Positions 36,238 through 45,362 of a DNA stretch of 54,855 bases are shown piece by piece. The notes beneath the pieces are model-generated. The model did not search any database, had not been told where the DNA came from, and was given only the letters and a program-made list of their open reading frames with translations. How positions within the stretch are numbered: the first letter of the stretch is position 1; every line of letters starts with the position of its first letter. The stretch is from Pseudomonas sp. UBA4194. Its GTDB lineage: Bacteria > Pseudomonadota > Gammaproteobacteria > Pseudomonadales > Pseudomonadaceae. Position numbers and translations under genes: made by a program. Location of the stretch: assembly GCF_002379585.1 (NCBI RefSeq), contig NZ_DFUE01000076.1:1-54855 (forward strand). Direction: 5' to 3'.

Positions 36238-37173
36238 CTAATACCCGCGCGAAAAATCCACTGCCCCACGCAACGCCGCGCCCTGCTCCCACGCCCGCAG
36301 GTTCTCGACGAACAAACGCACCAACGCCAGCGGCGAGGTCGGCCCCGAACTATGCCCAGTCAGCAGCAACCCCCAGGCTGTCCAGAACGGATGTTTGACC
36401 GGCAGCGGCTCCTGGCGACACACGTCAATCACTGCACCGGCTAGATGGCCCTGTTTCAACGCCTCGACCAAATCCGCATCCACCACTGAAACACCTCGGC
36501 CGGCGTTGATGAACAGCGCCTCCGGGTTGAAGCGCTTGAACATCGCAGCATCGTACAGGTCGTGGGTCTGGTCTGTGTCCGGCAGCAGGTTGATGACGTA
36601 ATCCGCCTGCCCTACCAGCCGTCCCAGCTCCGCCAAGGGTGCCACTTCCACGAATGGAGCCTGATCGCGGGCAGTACTGGCAATGCCGTACAGGACCACA
36701 CCAAAAGGCTGGAGGAATTGCGCCACCGTCTGGCCAATTTCACCGGTACCGACGATCAACACTCGACGGCCCAACAAGCTGCAGCCCGGGCGCGAGTCCC
36801 ATTTGCGCTCGACCTGGCTGACCAGCCGCGCCAGTACCTCGCGTTCATGGCCCAACATGTAGGTCAGCATGTATTCGGCCATCACTTGACCAAACACGCC
36901 TACCGCACGGGTCAACCGGTAGTCGGTGGGCAAACCGTCGGCCAGCAATGGCCGGACGCCCGCCCAGGTGGACTGCGCCCACTGAGGCTTGGCGCCTTGA
37001 CGCAACAGGTTCAGGAACAGGTCAGGCTGCCCCAGCCATACCGGGCAGTCGACGGCCAGACGGGCCAGTTCGGCGGAGTCGCCGCTGGTGAGGATATCGA
37101 GGTCCGGGGCGGCCTCGGACAGCAGTTTGGCGTAGAGGGCGTAATCCTGTTCGGCGATCAGCACGCGGGTCAT
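36238..37173 (-). CDS. ghrA: D-2-hydroxyacid dehydrogenase (GhrA type)
   Basis: A 311-residue NAD(P)-dependent enzyme. The NAD motif GTGEIGQTVAQFLQPFGV is near residues 143-160; GRGVSVVDADLVEALKQG and the catalytic His region near LLTGHSSGPTS follow. It probably reduces glyoxylate or hydroxypyruvate. The exact substrate is not decided by sequence. Confidence 0.88.
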   Translation of the reverse strand: MTRVLIAEQDYALYAKLLSEAAPDLDILTSGDSAELARLAVDCPVWLGQPDLFLNLLRQGAKPQWAQSTWAGVRPLLADGLPTDYRLTRAVGVFGQVMAEYMLTYMLGHEREVLARLVSQVERKWDSRPGCSLLGRRVLIVGTGEIGQTVAQFLQPFGVVLYGIASTARDQAPFVEVAPLAELGRLVGQADYVINLLPDTDQTHDLYDAAMFKRFNPEALFINAGRGVSVVDADLVEALKQGHLAGAVIDVCRQEPLPVKHPFWTAWGLLLTGHSSGPTSPLALVRLFVENLRAWEQGAALRGAVDFSRGY

Positions 37174-37244
37174 TGCAAAACCTTACGTAGGGCAGAAGCG
37201 CAGCCTCGCTTGAACGAAGGCCGCGGTAAAAAAGAACTCAGTGA

Positions 37245-37538
37245 TTACATCGGGTCGTTGCGGCGCAACAACTCTTCTGGAAGGTGTTCGATGTATTCAT
37301 CTTCGGCGGGAGGCATCTGCAGGTGGTAACCCTGGGTTTCCAGATGCTCGAGCACCACGTGAATATCCTCGCGGGCCAGGGCGCGCTCCGGGCTCAGCAC
37401 CAGGTCGAATGCGTGCACCGGCTTGCCGAATACGCCCAGCAAACCTTCGGGGATACGCTCCAGGCCATCGCTCTTGAGCACGTAAAGGTACATCTCGTTG
37501 CGGCGCGGGCTCTTGTAGATCGAGCAAATGCGTTTCAT
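37245..37538 (-). CDS. ycgL: YcgL domain protein
   Basis: A 97-residue protein starting MKRICSIYKSPRRNEMYLYV, the typical YcgL start. Function unknown. It overlaps the rnd stop by four bases (ATGA) and so follows rnd in one transcript. Confidence 0.92.
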   Translation of the reverse strand: MKRICSIYKSPRRNEMYLYVLKSDGLERIPEGLLGVFGKPVHAFDLVLSPERALAREDIHVVLEHLETQGYHLQMPPAEDEYIEHLPEELLRRNDPM

Positions 37539-38668
37539 GGCTGTTCTCCGGTATTGGCCAGGCTGTCGAGCAAGGCCTGCCCCATACGCTCTCGCCGCCA
37601 GCCGCGGAGCGAGTCGGGCAATTGATAAGGTCCGTTGGGATATCCGCTCTTGAGCAGCGCTTCCAGGGTTTTCTTGCGCAGCATCAACTCGGGCGCCATA
37701 CCTAGGCGTTCGGCTTCGGCCTGGCCAATGGCGCGCAATTGCTTGAGCACTGCCGAGGCGTCGATGGGCAACGGTTCGGGCAACGCTTCGGGCCATTGTT
37801 CCGGGGGCAGGCTGGCACTGCGCTGGATCAGTTCTAGCAGAAGCTCGCCGTCCTGACGCACGGTGCGCGGGTGCATGTCTTCGATCTTGGCCAGGGTCTG
37901 CAGGTTATTGGGCTGGGTTTTGGCCAGCGGCCACAGCGACTGCTCGCGCACGATGCGGTTGCGAGGCACGTTGCGCGCTCGAGCTTCGCGCTCGCGCCAG
38001 GCGCATAGCTCGCGCAACACAGCCAGCTGCGCGCGGGAAAGCTTCCAGGCAAGCTTGGCGTCGCGATACAGCTCGTAGGGATCTGTTTCGCGGCGCAGCT
38101 GCGCCACCAGCTCGGCGCCATCTTCCAGTACCCAGGCGTATTTTTCCGCCGACAGCTGCGGCCGCAGTTTTTCGAACACCTCGGCCAAATGCACCGCGTC
38201 CTCGGCGGCGTAGCTGATCTGTGTATCGGACAACGGCCGCTGCAACCAATCGGAACGGGTTTCGCCCTTGGGCAGCTCCAGCCCCAACACTTCGTTGACC
38301 AGGCGCGAATAGCCCATGGAGAAACCCAGGTTCAGATAGGCCGCCGCCAGTTGGGTGTCGAACAGTGGAACCGGCAGGCTGCCGGTCAGACGCAGCAGCA
38401 CCTCTAAGTCTTCACTGCAGGCGTGCACGACCTTGATCACCGCCGGGCTTTCCAGCAGGTCGGACAAAGGTTGCCATTGGCTGATCGTCAGCGGGTCGAT
38501 CAGGTAGGCGCTCTTGCCGTCGCCCACTTGCAGCAGGCCGGCGATAGGATAGAAGGTGTCGACCCGCATGAACTCGGTATCGACGGCGATGTAAGGCAGG
38601 GTTTGCCAGTGGGCGCAATGCTCAGCCAGGCTGGCATCGTCGCGAATCCAGTGAATGTCGATGGCCAC
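37535..38668 (-). CDS. rnd: ribonuclease D
   Basis: A 377-residue 3'-5' exoribonuclease that trims tRNA precursors. The DEDD exonuclease acids are in AVDTEFMRVDTFYP, ACSEDLEVLLR, LFDTQLAAAYLN and YAAEDAVHLAEV. Two HRDC domains follow. The start is GTG at 38668 (product AIDIHWIRDDASL after Met), with GGGAGAG upstream; the longer frame from 38851 is unconserved. ycgL follows directly. Confidence 0.94.
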   Translation of the reverse strand: MAIDIHWIRDDASLAEHCAHWQTLPYIAVDTEFMRVDTFYPIAGLLQVGDGKSAYLIDPLTISQWQPLSDLLESPAVIKVVHACSEDLEVLLRLTGSLPVPLFDTQLAAAYLNLGFSMGYSRLVNEVLGLELPKGETRSDWLQRPLSDTQISYAAEDAVHLAEVFEKLRPQLSAEKYAWVLEDGAELVAQLRRETDPYELYRDAKLAWKLSRAQLAVLRELCAWREREARARNVPRNRIVREQSLWPLAKTQPNNLQTLAKIEDMHPRTVRQDGELLLELIQRSASLPPEQWPEALPEPLPIDASAVLKQLRAIGQAEAERLGMAPELMLRKKTLEALLKSGYPNGPYQLPDSLRGWRRERMGQALLDSLANTGEQP

Positions 38669-38938
38669 AAGGCTCTCCCGCGAATAATGGCGCGCAGTAT
38701 ATATCGACGCCGCCTGCACATGGGCGTTGACTCGACGAGAACCGCCCCAGCAGTAGTTTTTTGCCATGGATTTGCGTGGACTTCCCTGCACCGCTGCTCG
38801 ATAGGCGACCGGGTACTGACTTTGCTCGGTTCTGCAAATGCCGGGGAACATTCACCCCCCGGCAGGGGGTCGAAGCTGTGAACGGGAACTGTTCTGGAAC
38901 AGCGCCCAATCCCGCCCACCACTCTCAGAGGTGTCGAG

Positions 38939-39196
38939 ATGCCGGTAAAACACAATTTGTTCGCCGATCTTAAAGTCAGCAAGGAAGAAGTCGAGAAGCG
39001 CGCCAAGACCGACGACAGGCTCAGTCAACTGCTCACCGAATACCATGCCAGCGACGCCGACGTAGTCAAGGCAGAGGACAGTTCCGCGCCCGACGACCAG
39101 CTCAAGAAGCTCAAGGAAAAACGTCTGCTGATCAAGGACAAGATCGTCCAGCAGTTGGAGTATCCCAACTCTCGCGGAGCCGCCCAGCAGTTCTGA
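38939..39196 (+). CDS. YdcH-like (DUF465) small protein
   Basis: An 85-residue, charged, helical protein. LKKLKEKRLLIKDKIVQQLE at the end matches the DUF465 core LKK-RL-LKDEI. Function unknown. It has a good upstream leader (AGAGGT before the ATG). Confidence 0.8.
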   Translation: MPVKHNLFADLKVSKEEVEKRAKTDDRLSQLLTEYHASDADVVKAEDSSAPDDQLKKLKEKRLLIKDKIVQQLEYPNSRGAAQQF

Positions 39197-39261
39197 CCCA
39201 CCTCACGCCCGCTGCGAATGCTCGCCGCTCAGTCAGTGGGGGTTTCGCACGGGCTCACCGC

Positions 39262-39876
39262 TCAAAGCGCCGAACGCCGCGCATGCAGATCCTCATGGGT
39301 GAAAGGTACGGCGGCGCCAGACAGTGAGGTGGCGAAGCGGTCGAGCATGCGTTCGGCCGTAACCTTGGGCGCGGAGGCGGCCAGCCCCAGCAGCACCACG
39401 CCCAGCGCCAGGGATGCAGGGGATACCGCGCGCAGCGTGGCCCGCTCCAGAAGCCAAAGAAAGCCCAGCGCTGCCGCCGACCCGATCACCGCCCCAGCGA
39501 CCGCCTCGGGAAGGGGATGAAGCCGGTGCGCCACCAGGGTGACCGAGAACCACCAGCCAAACGCGATGCCCAGCGCCGCCGCTGGCCAGCGCAAGCCTGG
39601 CACCCATTGTCGGACGAGCAGACTGGCGAAAACCGGAACCATGAGCGTGACGTTCATCGCATGACCGCTTAATACCGCAATTCCCAGTCCCGGCAAACCA
39701 ATGCCCCACCCCTTGAACAGCACCTTGCTGAACCCGACCAGCACATAGCAACCCACCACCGTGAGCAACCACTGCCTGCACGCCGTACGGGCGTGCGCCT
39801 GCCATAGCCAGCCGGCGATCAACAATGCGATGGGAAACATGACGGTGACACCGCCGTATTGCAGCAACATAGCCAC
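39262..39876 (-). CDS. PAP2-superfamily-like membrane protein, degenerate active site
   Basis: A 204-residue protein with about six membrane segments. PAP2 motifs are weakly recognisable: K51, SGHAMN at residues 70-74, and VAHRLHPLPEAVAG around 117-128. The usual PSGH reads LSGH, and motif 3 has lost residues between Arg118 and His120 and its Asp. It may be an altered lipid phosphatase or an inactive homologue. Confidence 0.72.
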   Translation of the reverse strand: MAMLLQYGGVTVMFPIALLIAGWLWQAHARTACRQWLLTVVGCYVLVGFSKVLFKGWGIGLPGLGIAVLSGHAMNVTLMVPVFASLLVRQWVPGLRWPAAALGIAFGWWFSVTLVAHRLHPLPEAVAGAVIGSAAALGFLWLLERATLRAVSPASLALGVVLLGLAASAPKVTAERMLDRFATSLSGAAVPFTHEDLHARRSAL

Positions 39877-39906
39877 CTTCGGTCTTGAGTTTTGCGCAGC
39901 GGGCGA

Positions 39907-40725
39907 TTACATCACCTTATTCACGGTGATGCGCGAGATATCACTGACCGCGATGTATTTCTTGTCGTTTTTCGACAGACGTACACAGCCGAAGACCAAC
40001 ACATAGGCGCCCGCCAGGTCTTCGAGCTCCATGATAGGGAAACGCTGGGTAAAATCGTCCACCAGGTCCGCCCCCACCACGACGCTGAGATCCTGCCGGC
40101 CACCGGTATTGAGCCACAGGCTGGGCGGTTGATCGCCCGTGGCGGCCGCATCCGACACCAGCCCCCAGTAGCCGCGCATGAGGCCCCGCTCATCGACCCG
40201 CGCCTGGGCAAATGGCACGAAGAACTCACGCACCGGAAATAGCCCCGTGTCCACGGAGATCAGTTGGTCGGACCCGCGAAAGTCTTCACTGAACATCAGG
40301 TTCTTCAACAGCGTGCTCAGCCGCCGCTGCCGCGTGTGCGTGCGCTGCCCACCCTGCCCCGTGCCTCGCGCACTCCGGCCGTAGGCCGAATCCGGATGCG
40401 ACTCGGCGACATGAATGAACGCCTGTGCGCCAAAGTCGAAATCCACCTCGATGCGCTCGCCGCTATTGACGACATCGGCGTCGGCCAAGGTATCGCCCAG
40501 GCACGTTTTGCTCTCCGGCCCCGCCATGTCGCAGTAATCGGCGTGAGGCCGCGCACCGAAGCACGCCGCCTGCCCGCTGCGGGCCGCCTTGCGGTAATAC
40601 CCCGCACCCAGACAGCGTGGACACAGCAGATGTCGACGCAGCTGCGACAGGGTGGGCTCGCCAAGCGCTTCGAAAGTGGCGATGTCGTAGATGGTGTTGT
40701 TGATGGTGCACAGGGCAACGTCCAT
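39907..40725 (-). CDS. unrecognised Cys/His-rich protein, possible CoiA-like N-terminus
   Basis: A 272-residue protein. The first 75 residues carry LLCPRCLGAGYYRKAARSG, then ACFGARPHADYC, a CxxC plus a distal Cys/His set that resembles a zinc-bearing CoiA-like segment; this is a weak likeness. The middle is charged and basic. The end (YWGLVSDAAATGDQPPSLWL and VRLSKNDKKYIAV) looks beta-rich. GGAGAG precedes the ATG. It lies alone beside tRNA-Ser with AT-rich flanks, like accessory genes. I do not assign a function. Confidence 0.65.
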   Translation of the reverse strand: MDVALCTINNTIYDIATFEALGEPTLSQLRRHLLCPRCLGAGYYRKAARSGQAACFGARPHADYCDMAGPESKTCLGDTLADADVVNSGERIEVDFDFGAQAFIHVAESHPDSAYGRSARGTGQGGQRTHTRQRRLSTLLKNLMFSEDFRGSDQLISVDTGLFPVREFFVPFAQARVDERGLMRGYWGLVSDAAATGDQPPSLWLNTGGRQDLSVVVGADLVDDFTQRFPIMELEDLAGAYVLVFGCVRLSKNDKKYIAVSDISRITVNKVM

Positions 40726-41171
40726 GGGGCTCTCCAGACCGATAAAACGAGGAAGGGACCCAGGGAGGTTGGCAGACGGGATAGGTCAGGGACAGGGATG
40801 CGGAAAAAATCGGACGTTTCTTACAACAACAAATCAGCAACTAATTTATGAATAAGTCGTGATATCAATCGCCGTGTTAATCGTTGATCTCGGTCGTCTT
40901 GACAGTAAACAGCCTCGATTAATAAAGGAACCTGTTGTCGCCGTACTTTCATGAACAACTCACTAACGCAATGGATGTTTTGGACACACCTTGTCACTGC
41001 CCAGCTCACGTTATCGGACGGATCCGACAGACGACGGATTGCACAACCGCTAACCTTCACACCAATACGAGAGATCAGGCAGGACGCATGGACAGCGCTG
41101 TATACCTGGGCAAGGCGGCCAAGACGGCAGAATCCGCAGCCCGTAACTCATCATGCAGTGGTGACGCCCCT
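40726..41171. other. AT-rich gap upstream of the coiled-coil gene
   Basis: Locally AT-rich for this genome. A promoter-like pair is TTGACA (40899-40904) and TAATAA (40920-40925, 15-base spacer). No gene with normal composition is seen here, although a frame runs on from 40935 (TTG, AAGGAA upstream) into the next gene. Confidence 0.5.
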
Positions 41172-41558
41172 ATGAACGATGTCAACCGCGAGGAACTGAA
41201 CGCCAAGCTGTCCGCCGTGGAAGCACGGATGGACCGGCGCGTTGCGGATTTTCACAGTGAAATGCGTCAGGCGGTGGCTGATTTCAAGGCTGATATGCTG
41301 CGGTTTCAACATGAGACGACACTGCAACTTCACCCCCTGAAAGGTCTGAAAGCGAATGTCTGGTCCGCAGCGGCCTTCGTCGCGGCAACATCGGTAGGGA
41401 TAGCCGCCATGTGCTTCACGGTTTTCGACTCCGGACGCAATACAGGTGCCCTGGTGCAGGAGACCAAACAACAGGTGTCGGAGATCAGAGCGCTGTCCAA
41501 GCATGTCGAGGATCAGGTCAAGGCGATTCAGGCGTTGCAGCAGTCCGGAGAAAGTTAG
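41172..41558 (+). CDS. coiled-coil membrane protein
   Basis: A 128-residue protein. It begins MNDVNREELNAKLSAVEARM and continues as a long coiled coil, then one membrane helix (VWSAAAFVAATSVGIAAMCF, about residues 64-83) and a second coiled coil that ends QALQQSGES. Similar small coiled-coil membrane proteins occur in many Pseudomonas; function unknown. The frame is open upstream and starts at 41088 (AGGA upstream) or 40935 are possible; I prefer 41172 on codon usage. Confidence 0.68.
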   Translation: MNDVNREELNAKLSAVEARMDRRVADFHSEMRQAVADFKADMLRFQHETTLQLHPLKGLKANVWSAAAFVAATSVGIAAMCFTVFDSGRNTGALVQETKQQVSEIRALSKHVEDQVKAIQALQQSGES

Positions 41559-41593
41559 CGGAGCTCAGCACTACAAATAAGCATACGACCTGA

Positions 41594-41630
41594 AAAGAAA
41601 AAGCCCCGAAGCTTTTCAGCTTCAGGGCTC
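41594..41630 (-). terminator. intrinsic terminator of tRNA-Ser
   Basis: Read leftward: GAGCCCTGAAGCT, a GAAA loop, AGCTTCGGGGCTTTTTCTTTTC. It has a near-perfect 13-bp stem and a T-rich tail about 10 bases past the tRNA end. Confidence 0.92.
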
Positions 41631-41639
41631 TTCGAATAA

Positions 41640-41729
41640 TGGCGGAGAGATAGGGATTCGAACCCTAGGTACCGGTGAAGGTACAACGGATTTCGAATCC
41701 GTCCCATTCGGCCACTCTGGCATCTCTCC
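41640..41729 (-). tRNA. tRNA-Ser (CGA)
   Basis: A 90-base type II tRNA with a long variable arm and encoded CCA. The anticodon stem and loop ACGGA-TTCGAAA-TCCGT gives anticodon CGA, reading UCG. A TATGAT-like -10 box is at 41740-41745. Its 3' end faces the small accessory patch at 39.9-41.6 kb. Confidence 0.96.
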
Positions 41730-41772
41730 AACGGCGCGAATCATACCAGCGTCCGCGCCAAACGCGAAGCCC

Positions 41773-41801
41773 CTGATGCAAAATAATTTGCGAATTCAGG
41801 C
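41773..41801 (-). terminator. hairpin after purC
   Basis: Nested inverted repeats CCTGA...TCAGG and GCAAA...TTTGC lie between the purC stop and the tRNA-Ser promoter. It may end the dapA-purC transcript; the stem is interrupted and AT-rich, so this is weak. Confidence 0.4.
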
Positions 41802-41822
41802 GCTTGCGCGTTTCAAGCGCTG

Positions 41823-42536
41823 TTACAGCGGTACGCCCAGGCGGTGGGCGACTTCTTCGTAGGCTTCGATGACGTCACCGAGGCCCTGGCGGAAGCGATC
41901 CTTGTCCATTTTCTTGCGGGTGTCCTTGTCCCACAGGCGGCAGCCGTCAGGGCTGAATTCGTCGCCCAGAACGATGGAGCCATCGCTGAACACGCCGAAC
42001 TCCAGCTTGAAGTCCACCAGCAGCAGGCCGGCGTCGTCGAAGAGCTGGCTGAGCACGTCGTTGACCTTCAGCGACAGTTCTTTCATCTTCGCCAATTGCT
42101 CGGCGGTGCCCCAACCGAACGCCACCACGTGGGATTCGTTGATGAACGGGTCGCCCTTGGCGTCGTCCTTGAGGAACAGTTCGAAGGTGTAGGGCTCAAG
42201 CTTCATACCCTCTTCGACGCCCAGACGCTTGACCAGGCTGCCGGCGGCGTAATTACGCACGACGCATTCGACCGGGATCATGTCGAGCTTCTTGACCAGC
42301 ACTTCATTGTCGGCCAGCAGCTTGTCGAACTGGGTCGGGATGCCGGCGGCTTCCAGCTTCTGCATGATGAAGGCGTTGAACTTGTTGTTCACCATGCCCT
42401 TGCGGTCCAGCTGTTCGATGCGCTTGCCGTCGAACGCCGAAGTGTCGTTGCGAAACAGCAGGATCAAGCGGTCAGCGTCGTCGGTCTTGTACACCGACTT
42501 GGCTTTGCCGCGGTAGAGTTCTTCACGTTTTTCCAT
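41823..42536 (-). CDS. purC: SAICAR synthetase
   Basis: A 237-residue purine-pathway enzyme that joins CAIR and aspartate using ATP. It starts MEKREELYRGKAKSVYKTDD, with NDTSAFDGKR and VVRNYAAGSLVKRLG nearby, then LVDFKLEFG and GDEFSPDGCRLWD. The length is normal. Last gene of the leftward dapA-bamC-MBL-purC operon. Confidence 0.97.
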   Translation of the reverse strand: MEKREELYRGKAKSVYKTDDADRLILLFRNDTSAFDGKRIEQLDRKGMVNNKFNAFIMQKLEAAGIPTQFDKLLADNEVLVKKLDMIPVECVVRNYAAGSLVKRLGVEEGMKLEPYTFELFLKDDAKGDPFINESHVVAFGWGTAEQLAKMKELSLKVNDVLSQLFDDAGLLLVDFKLEFGVFSDGSIVLGDEFSPDGCRLWDKDTRKKMDKDRFRQGLGDVIEAYEEVAHRLGVPL

Positions 42537-42585
42537 GATGGGCTCCGCTTGCTAAAAGTATGGGCTAGGCGCCCCTTTGGGGACG

Positions 42586-43344
42586 CTAGGCGATGTGGCG
42601 CCAGTCGAGCCCTGAATCTTGATCGGCCAGTTGCAGCCAGTTCGGGTCGCACCCCAGGGTGTCGACGAAACATTGCCGGGCCAACTGCGGCAAATTGTTC
42701 TTGCTGCTCAGATGGGCCAGCACCAGGTGCTGCAGGTTCTGCCAGCCCAACTCGGCCACCAGGCCTGCGGCCTGATGGTTGTTCAAATGGCCCCAGTCAC
42801 CGCCAACGCGCTGCTTGAGGAAATAAGGGTAGTGCCCCCGCGCCAGCATGTCGCGGCAGTGGTTGCTCTCGATCATCAGGGCATCCAGGCCCTGGTAATG
42901 GTCACGCACCTTGGCGCAGTGCGAGCCCAGGTCGGTGAGCAGGCCGAAGCGCCGCTTGCCGTCACTGAATACGTACTGGGTCGGTTCGAGCGCATCATGG
43001 GCCACCGCGACCACTTCGATCCGCAGCGCGCCGATTTCCAGCACGTCGCCACACCCTAAATGGCCACGCACCTCGACCGGCTTGCGCAGGCCCCGCAGGG
43101 TGCCACGGCTCATGTACACCGGCACATTGTAGCGCCGCGACAGCAAGCCTACGCCATGCACGTGGTCGGCATGTTCGTGGGTCACCAGTACGGCGCTCAA
43201 TTGTGCGGGGCTCAGGCCCAGGCGTGCGAGGCGGCGTTCGGTTTCCCGCAAGGAGAAACCGCAATCCACCAGCACGTGAGTGTCTTCACTGCTGATCAGC
43301 GTGCCATTCCCTTGGCTACCGCTGCCGAGAACGGCAAAACGCAT
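42586..43344 (-). CDS. MBL-fold metallohydrolase (YycJ-like)
   Basis: A 252-residue protein that starts MRFAVLGSGSQGNGTLI. The metal motif THEHADHVHG, the later Asp in LLTDLGSHC and ESNHCRDML make the active site. It is of the YycJ/WalJ-like type; characterised relatives are 5' exonucleases or linked to DNA processing. The start is three bases after the bamC stop. Confidence 0.88.
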   Translation of the reverse strand: MRFAVLGSGSQGNGTLISSEDTHVLVDCGFSLRETERRLARLGLSPAQLSAVLVTHEHADHVHGVGLLSRRYNVPVYMSRGTLRGLRKPVEVRGHLGCGDVLEIGALRIEVVAVAHDALEPTQYVFSDGKRRFGLLTDLGSHCAKVRDHYQGLDALMIESNHCRDMLARGHYPYFLKQRVGGDWGHLNNHQAAGLVAELGWQNLQHLVLAHLSSKNNLPQLARQCFVDTLGCDPNWLQLADQDSGLDWRHIA

Positions 43345-43347
43345 GGC

Positions 43348-44466
43348 TTAACCCAGGTTGTCCTGGATCACGCCCAGTACGCGGCGGGCCACATCGGCCG
43401 GCGCCACGGTGTTGATGTTCTTCTCGACAGTGACCTGGACGCTGTCACCCACCTTGCTCAGGCGAACCTGATAACGCTCGGCACGGGCTTCGATCTCTTC
43501 CTTGCTCGGCGCGCTGCCGAACACACGGCTGAAGAAACCGGGCTTGTCGTCGGCACGCTGGGCGCTTTCGGCGAGGTTGATGTAGTAGAGGCCCAGGCTG
43601 CGGTTGATGTCTTCCACGCGCCACTGGCCCTGCTCGAGGGCGCGGCCTACGCTGGACCAGGCGCGGTCCAGGTCGGCGCCGACGCTGAGCACCGGGTTGC
43701 CGCTGCCGTCTTCGCTCATCGCGACACGGCTAGGGGCATCGAAGTCGCGAGCGGCGACCAGCGACACGGAGCCGCCTTTTTCCGAATCGCGGGTCATGCC
43801 GGCGAGCATCTGGTCGACCAGGATCGAGTCCAGGCCGGTGTTCACCGAGCGGGCAGGGAAATCCGGCTCGCTGGTGCTGCCCGCCGGACGAGCGACGCTG
43901 ACCACGTACACTTCGCTGCTGTTGCGCTGCACGCCTGGCTCGATACGAACCCGTACACGGGTTTCGCTTTCACCGGCAGTCGTGGCACCGCTCAGGCGCT
44001 GCGCCATGGATGCCGACAATTCATCGAAATGCTGCCAGGTGGTGGTGAACTCACCCGTTTGCGGACGATCTTCGGCAATGCGGAAGCCGTTGTCTTCGAA
44101 GAACTGGTGAGCGATGGGCCACACTTCGGCCGGCGAGCGCTGCGCCAGGATCCAGCGGCTGTCGCCACTGCGCTGCAGGGTGAAGTCGCTGGCTTCGGCG
44201 GCTACCTGCAACGGCAGCGGGCGAGGCACCTGGAATTCGTTTGCCCGAACGTTATCGTCGGCGACGTTGCGCGGGATCGGCAGCAGCGGATCCAAACGCT
44301 TGTCAGTCTGTACGCCAGGCGGCAGTTGCATCGGGGCGGTTTGCGTCGCCTCGAGGTAATCATTGCCACGATCGCGGAAGTAACCGTTTTCGCCCCAGAG
44401 CCACCCGCAACCGCTGGTGCTCGAAATGACCAAGGCAAGGGCAGAAAGGCCAGCCAATCGCTTCAT
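43348..44466 (-). CDS. bamC: outer-membrane assembly lipoprotein BamC
   Basis: A 372-residue lipoprotein of the BAM complex. Signal peptide with TSGC at residues 17-20 (Cys20 lipidated), then GWLWGENGYFRDRGNDYLEA, the flexible N-terminus that binds BamD. Two helix-grip domains follow. It is between dapA and the MBL gene, as in E. coli (dapA-bamC). Confidence 0.95.
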   Translation of the reverse strand: MKRLAGLSALALVISSTSGCGWLWGENGYFRDRGNDYLEATQTAPMQLPPGVQTDKRLDPLLPIPRNVADDNVRANEFQVPRPLPLQVAAEASDFTLQRSGDSRWILAQRSPAEVWPIAHQFFEDNGFRIAEDRPQTGEFTTTWQHFDELSASMAQRLSGATTAGESETRVRVRIEPGVQRNSSEVYVVSVARPAGSTSEPDFPARSVNTGLDSILVDQMLAGMTRDSEKGGSVSLVAARDFDAPSRVAMSEDGSGNPVLSVGADLDRAWSSVGRALEQGQWRVEDINRSLGLYYINLAESAQRADDKPGFFSRVFGSAPSKEEIEARAERYQVRLSKVGDSVQVTVEKNINTVAPADVARRVLGVIQDNLG

Positions 44467-44483
44467 GCGTCTTACTTCCTCAA

Positions 44484-45362
44484 TTAAACCAGGACGCCGG
44501 ACTGGCGCAGGGCCTGCCGCAGCGGTTCGTGACAGGTGGCGCTCAACCAGGTGAGCGGCAGGCGAATGCCTTCGGGCATCAAGCCCATTTCATGCAACGC
44601 CCATTTGACCGGAATCGGGTTGGCTTCCAGGAACAGGTTCTTGTGCAGCGGCATCAGTTTCTCGTTGATGCCACGTGCCAGCTCGGCGTCGCCCTTGAGC
44701 GCCGCGTTGCACAAGTCGGCCATGGCGCGCGGAGCGACGTTGGCGGTGACCGAGATATTGCCCCTGCCGCCCAGCAGGATCAGCTCGACGGCGGTTGGAT
44801 CGTCCCCGGACAGCACGACGAAGTCGCTGGGCACGCGGCTGATGATGTCCTTGGCACGGGCCAGGTCGCCGGTGGCTTCCTTGATGCCGATGATGTTCGG
44901 CACGGCGGACAGGCGCACCACGGTGTCGGCGAGCATGTCGCAGGAGGTGCGGCCCGGCACGTTGTAGAGAATCTGCGGGATGTCGACGGCTTCGGCGATG
45001 TGCTTGAAGTGCTGGTAAAGGCCTTCCTGGGTCGGCTTGTTGTAGTACGGCACCACCAGCAGGCAGGCATCGGCGCCGGCGGCCTTGGCGTTGCGGGTCA
45101 GTTCGACCGCTTCGCGGGTGGAGTTCGCGCCGGTACCGGCGATGACCGGGATACGCCCGTTCACCTGCTTGACCACGTGCTCGATCACCTGAATGTGCTC
45201 GTCGACGTCGAGCGTGGCGGATTCGCCAGTGGTGCCGACCGCAACGATGGCATGGGTGCCCTCTTGCAGGTGGAAGTCCACCAGTTTGCTCAGGCTGTCC
45301 CAGTCGAGACGCCCCTGTGCATCCATGGGTGTGACCAGTGCCACCATACTGCCCGCAATCAT
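44484..45362 (-). CDS. dapA: 4-hydroxy-tetrahydrodipicolinate synthase
   Basis: A 292-residue TIM-barrel enzyme that condenses pyruvate with aspartate semialdehyde, the first committed step to lysine and DAP. It starts MIAGSMVALVTPMDAQG, has VGTTGESATL for substrate binding, YYNKPTQEGLYQHF for the catalytic Tyr, and GIKEATGDLARA with the Schiff-base Lys. The start is at 45362, not the longer frame to 45659. First gene of its operon. Confidence 0.97.
   Translation of the reverse strand: MIAGSMVALVTPMDAQGRLDWDSLSKLVDFHLQEGTHAIVAVGTTGESATLDVDEHIQVIEHVVKQVNGRIPVIAGTGANSTREAVELTRNAKAAGADACLLVVPYYNKPTQEGLYQHFKHIAEAVDIPQILYNVPGRTSCDMLADTVVRLSAVPNIIGIKEATGDLARAKDIISRVPSDFVVLSGDDPTAVELILLGGRGNISVTANVAPRAMADLCNAALKGDAELARGINEKLMPLHKNLFLEANPIPVKWALHEMGLMPEGIRLPLTWLSATCHEPLRQALRQSGVLV

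Noticed and set aside
41640..41729. tRNA-associated integrase or prophage remnant
   Set aside because: No integrase, recombinase or phage gene is visible near the tRNA; only the small accessory patch is noted.
43060..44487. 475-codon rightward frame over bamC
   Set aside because: Antisense of bamC and part of the MBL gene; no ribosome binding site or domain.
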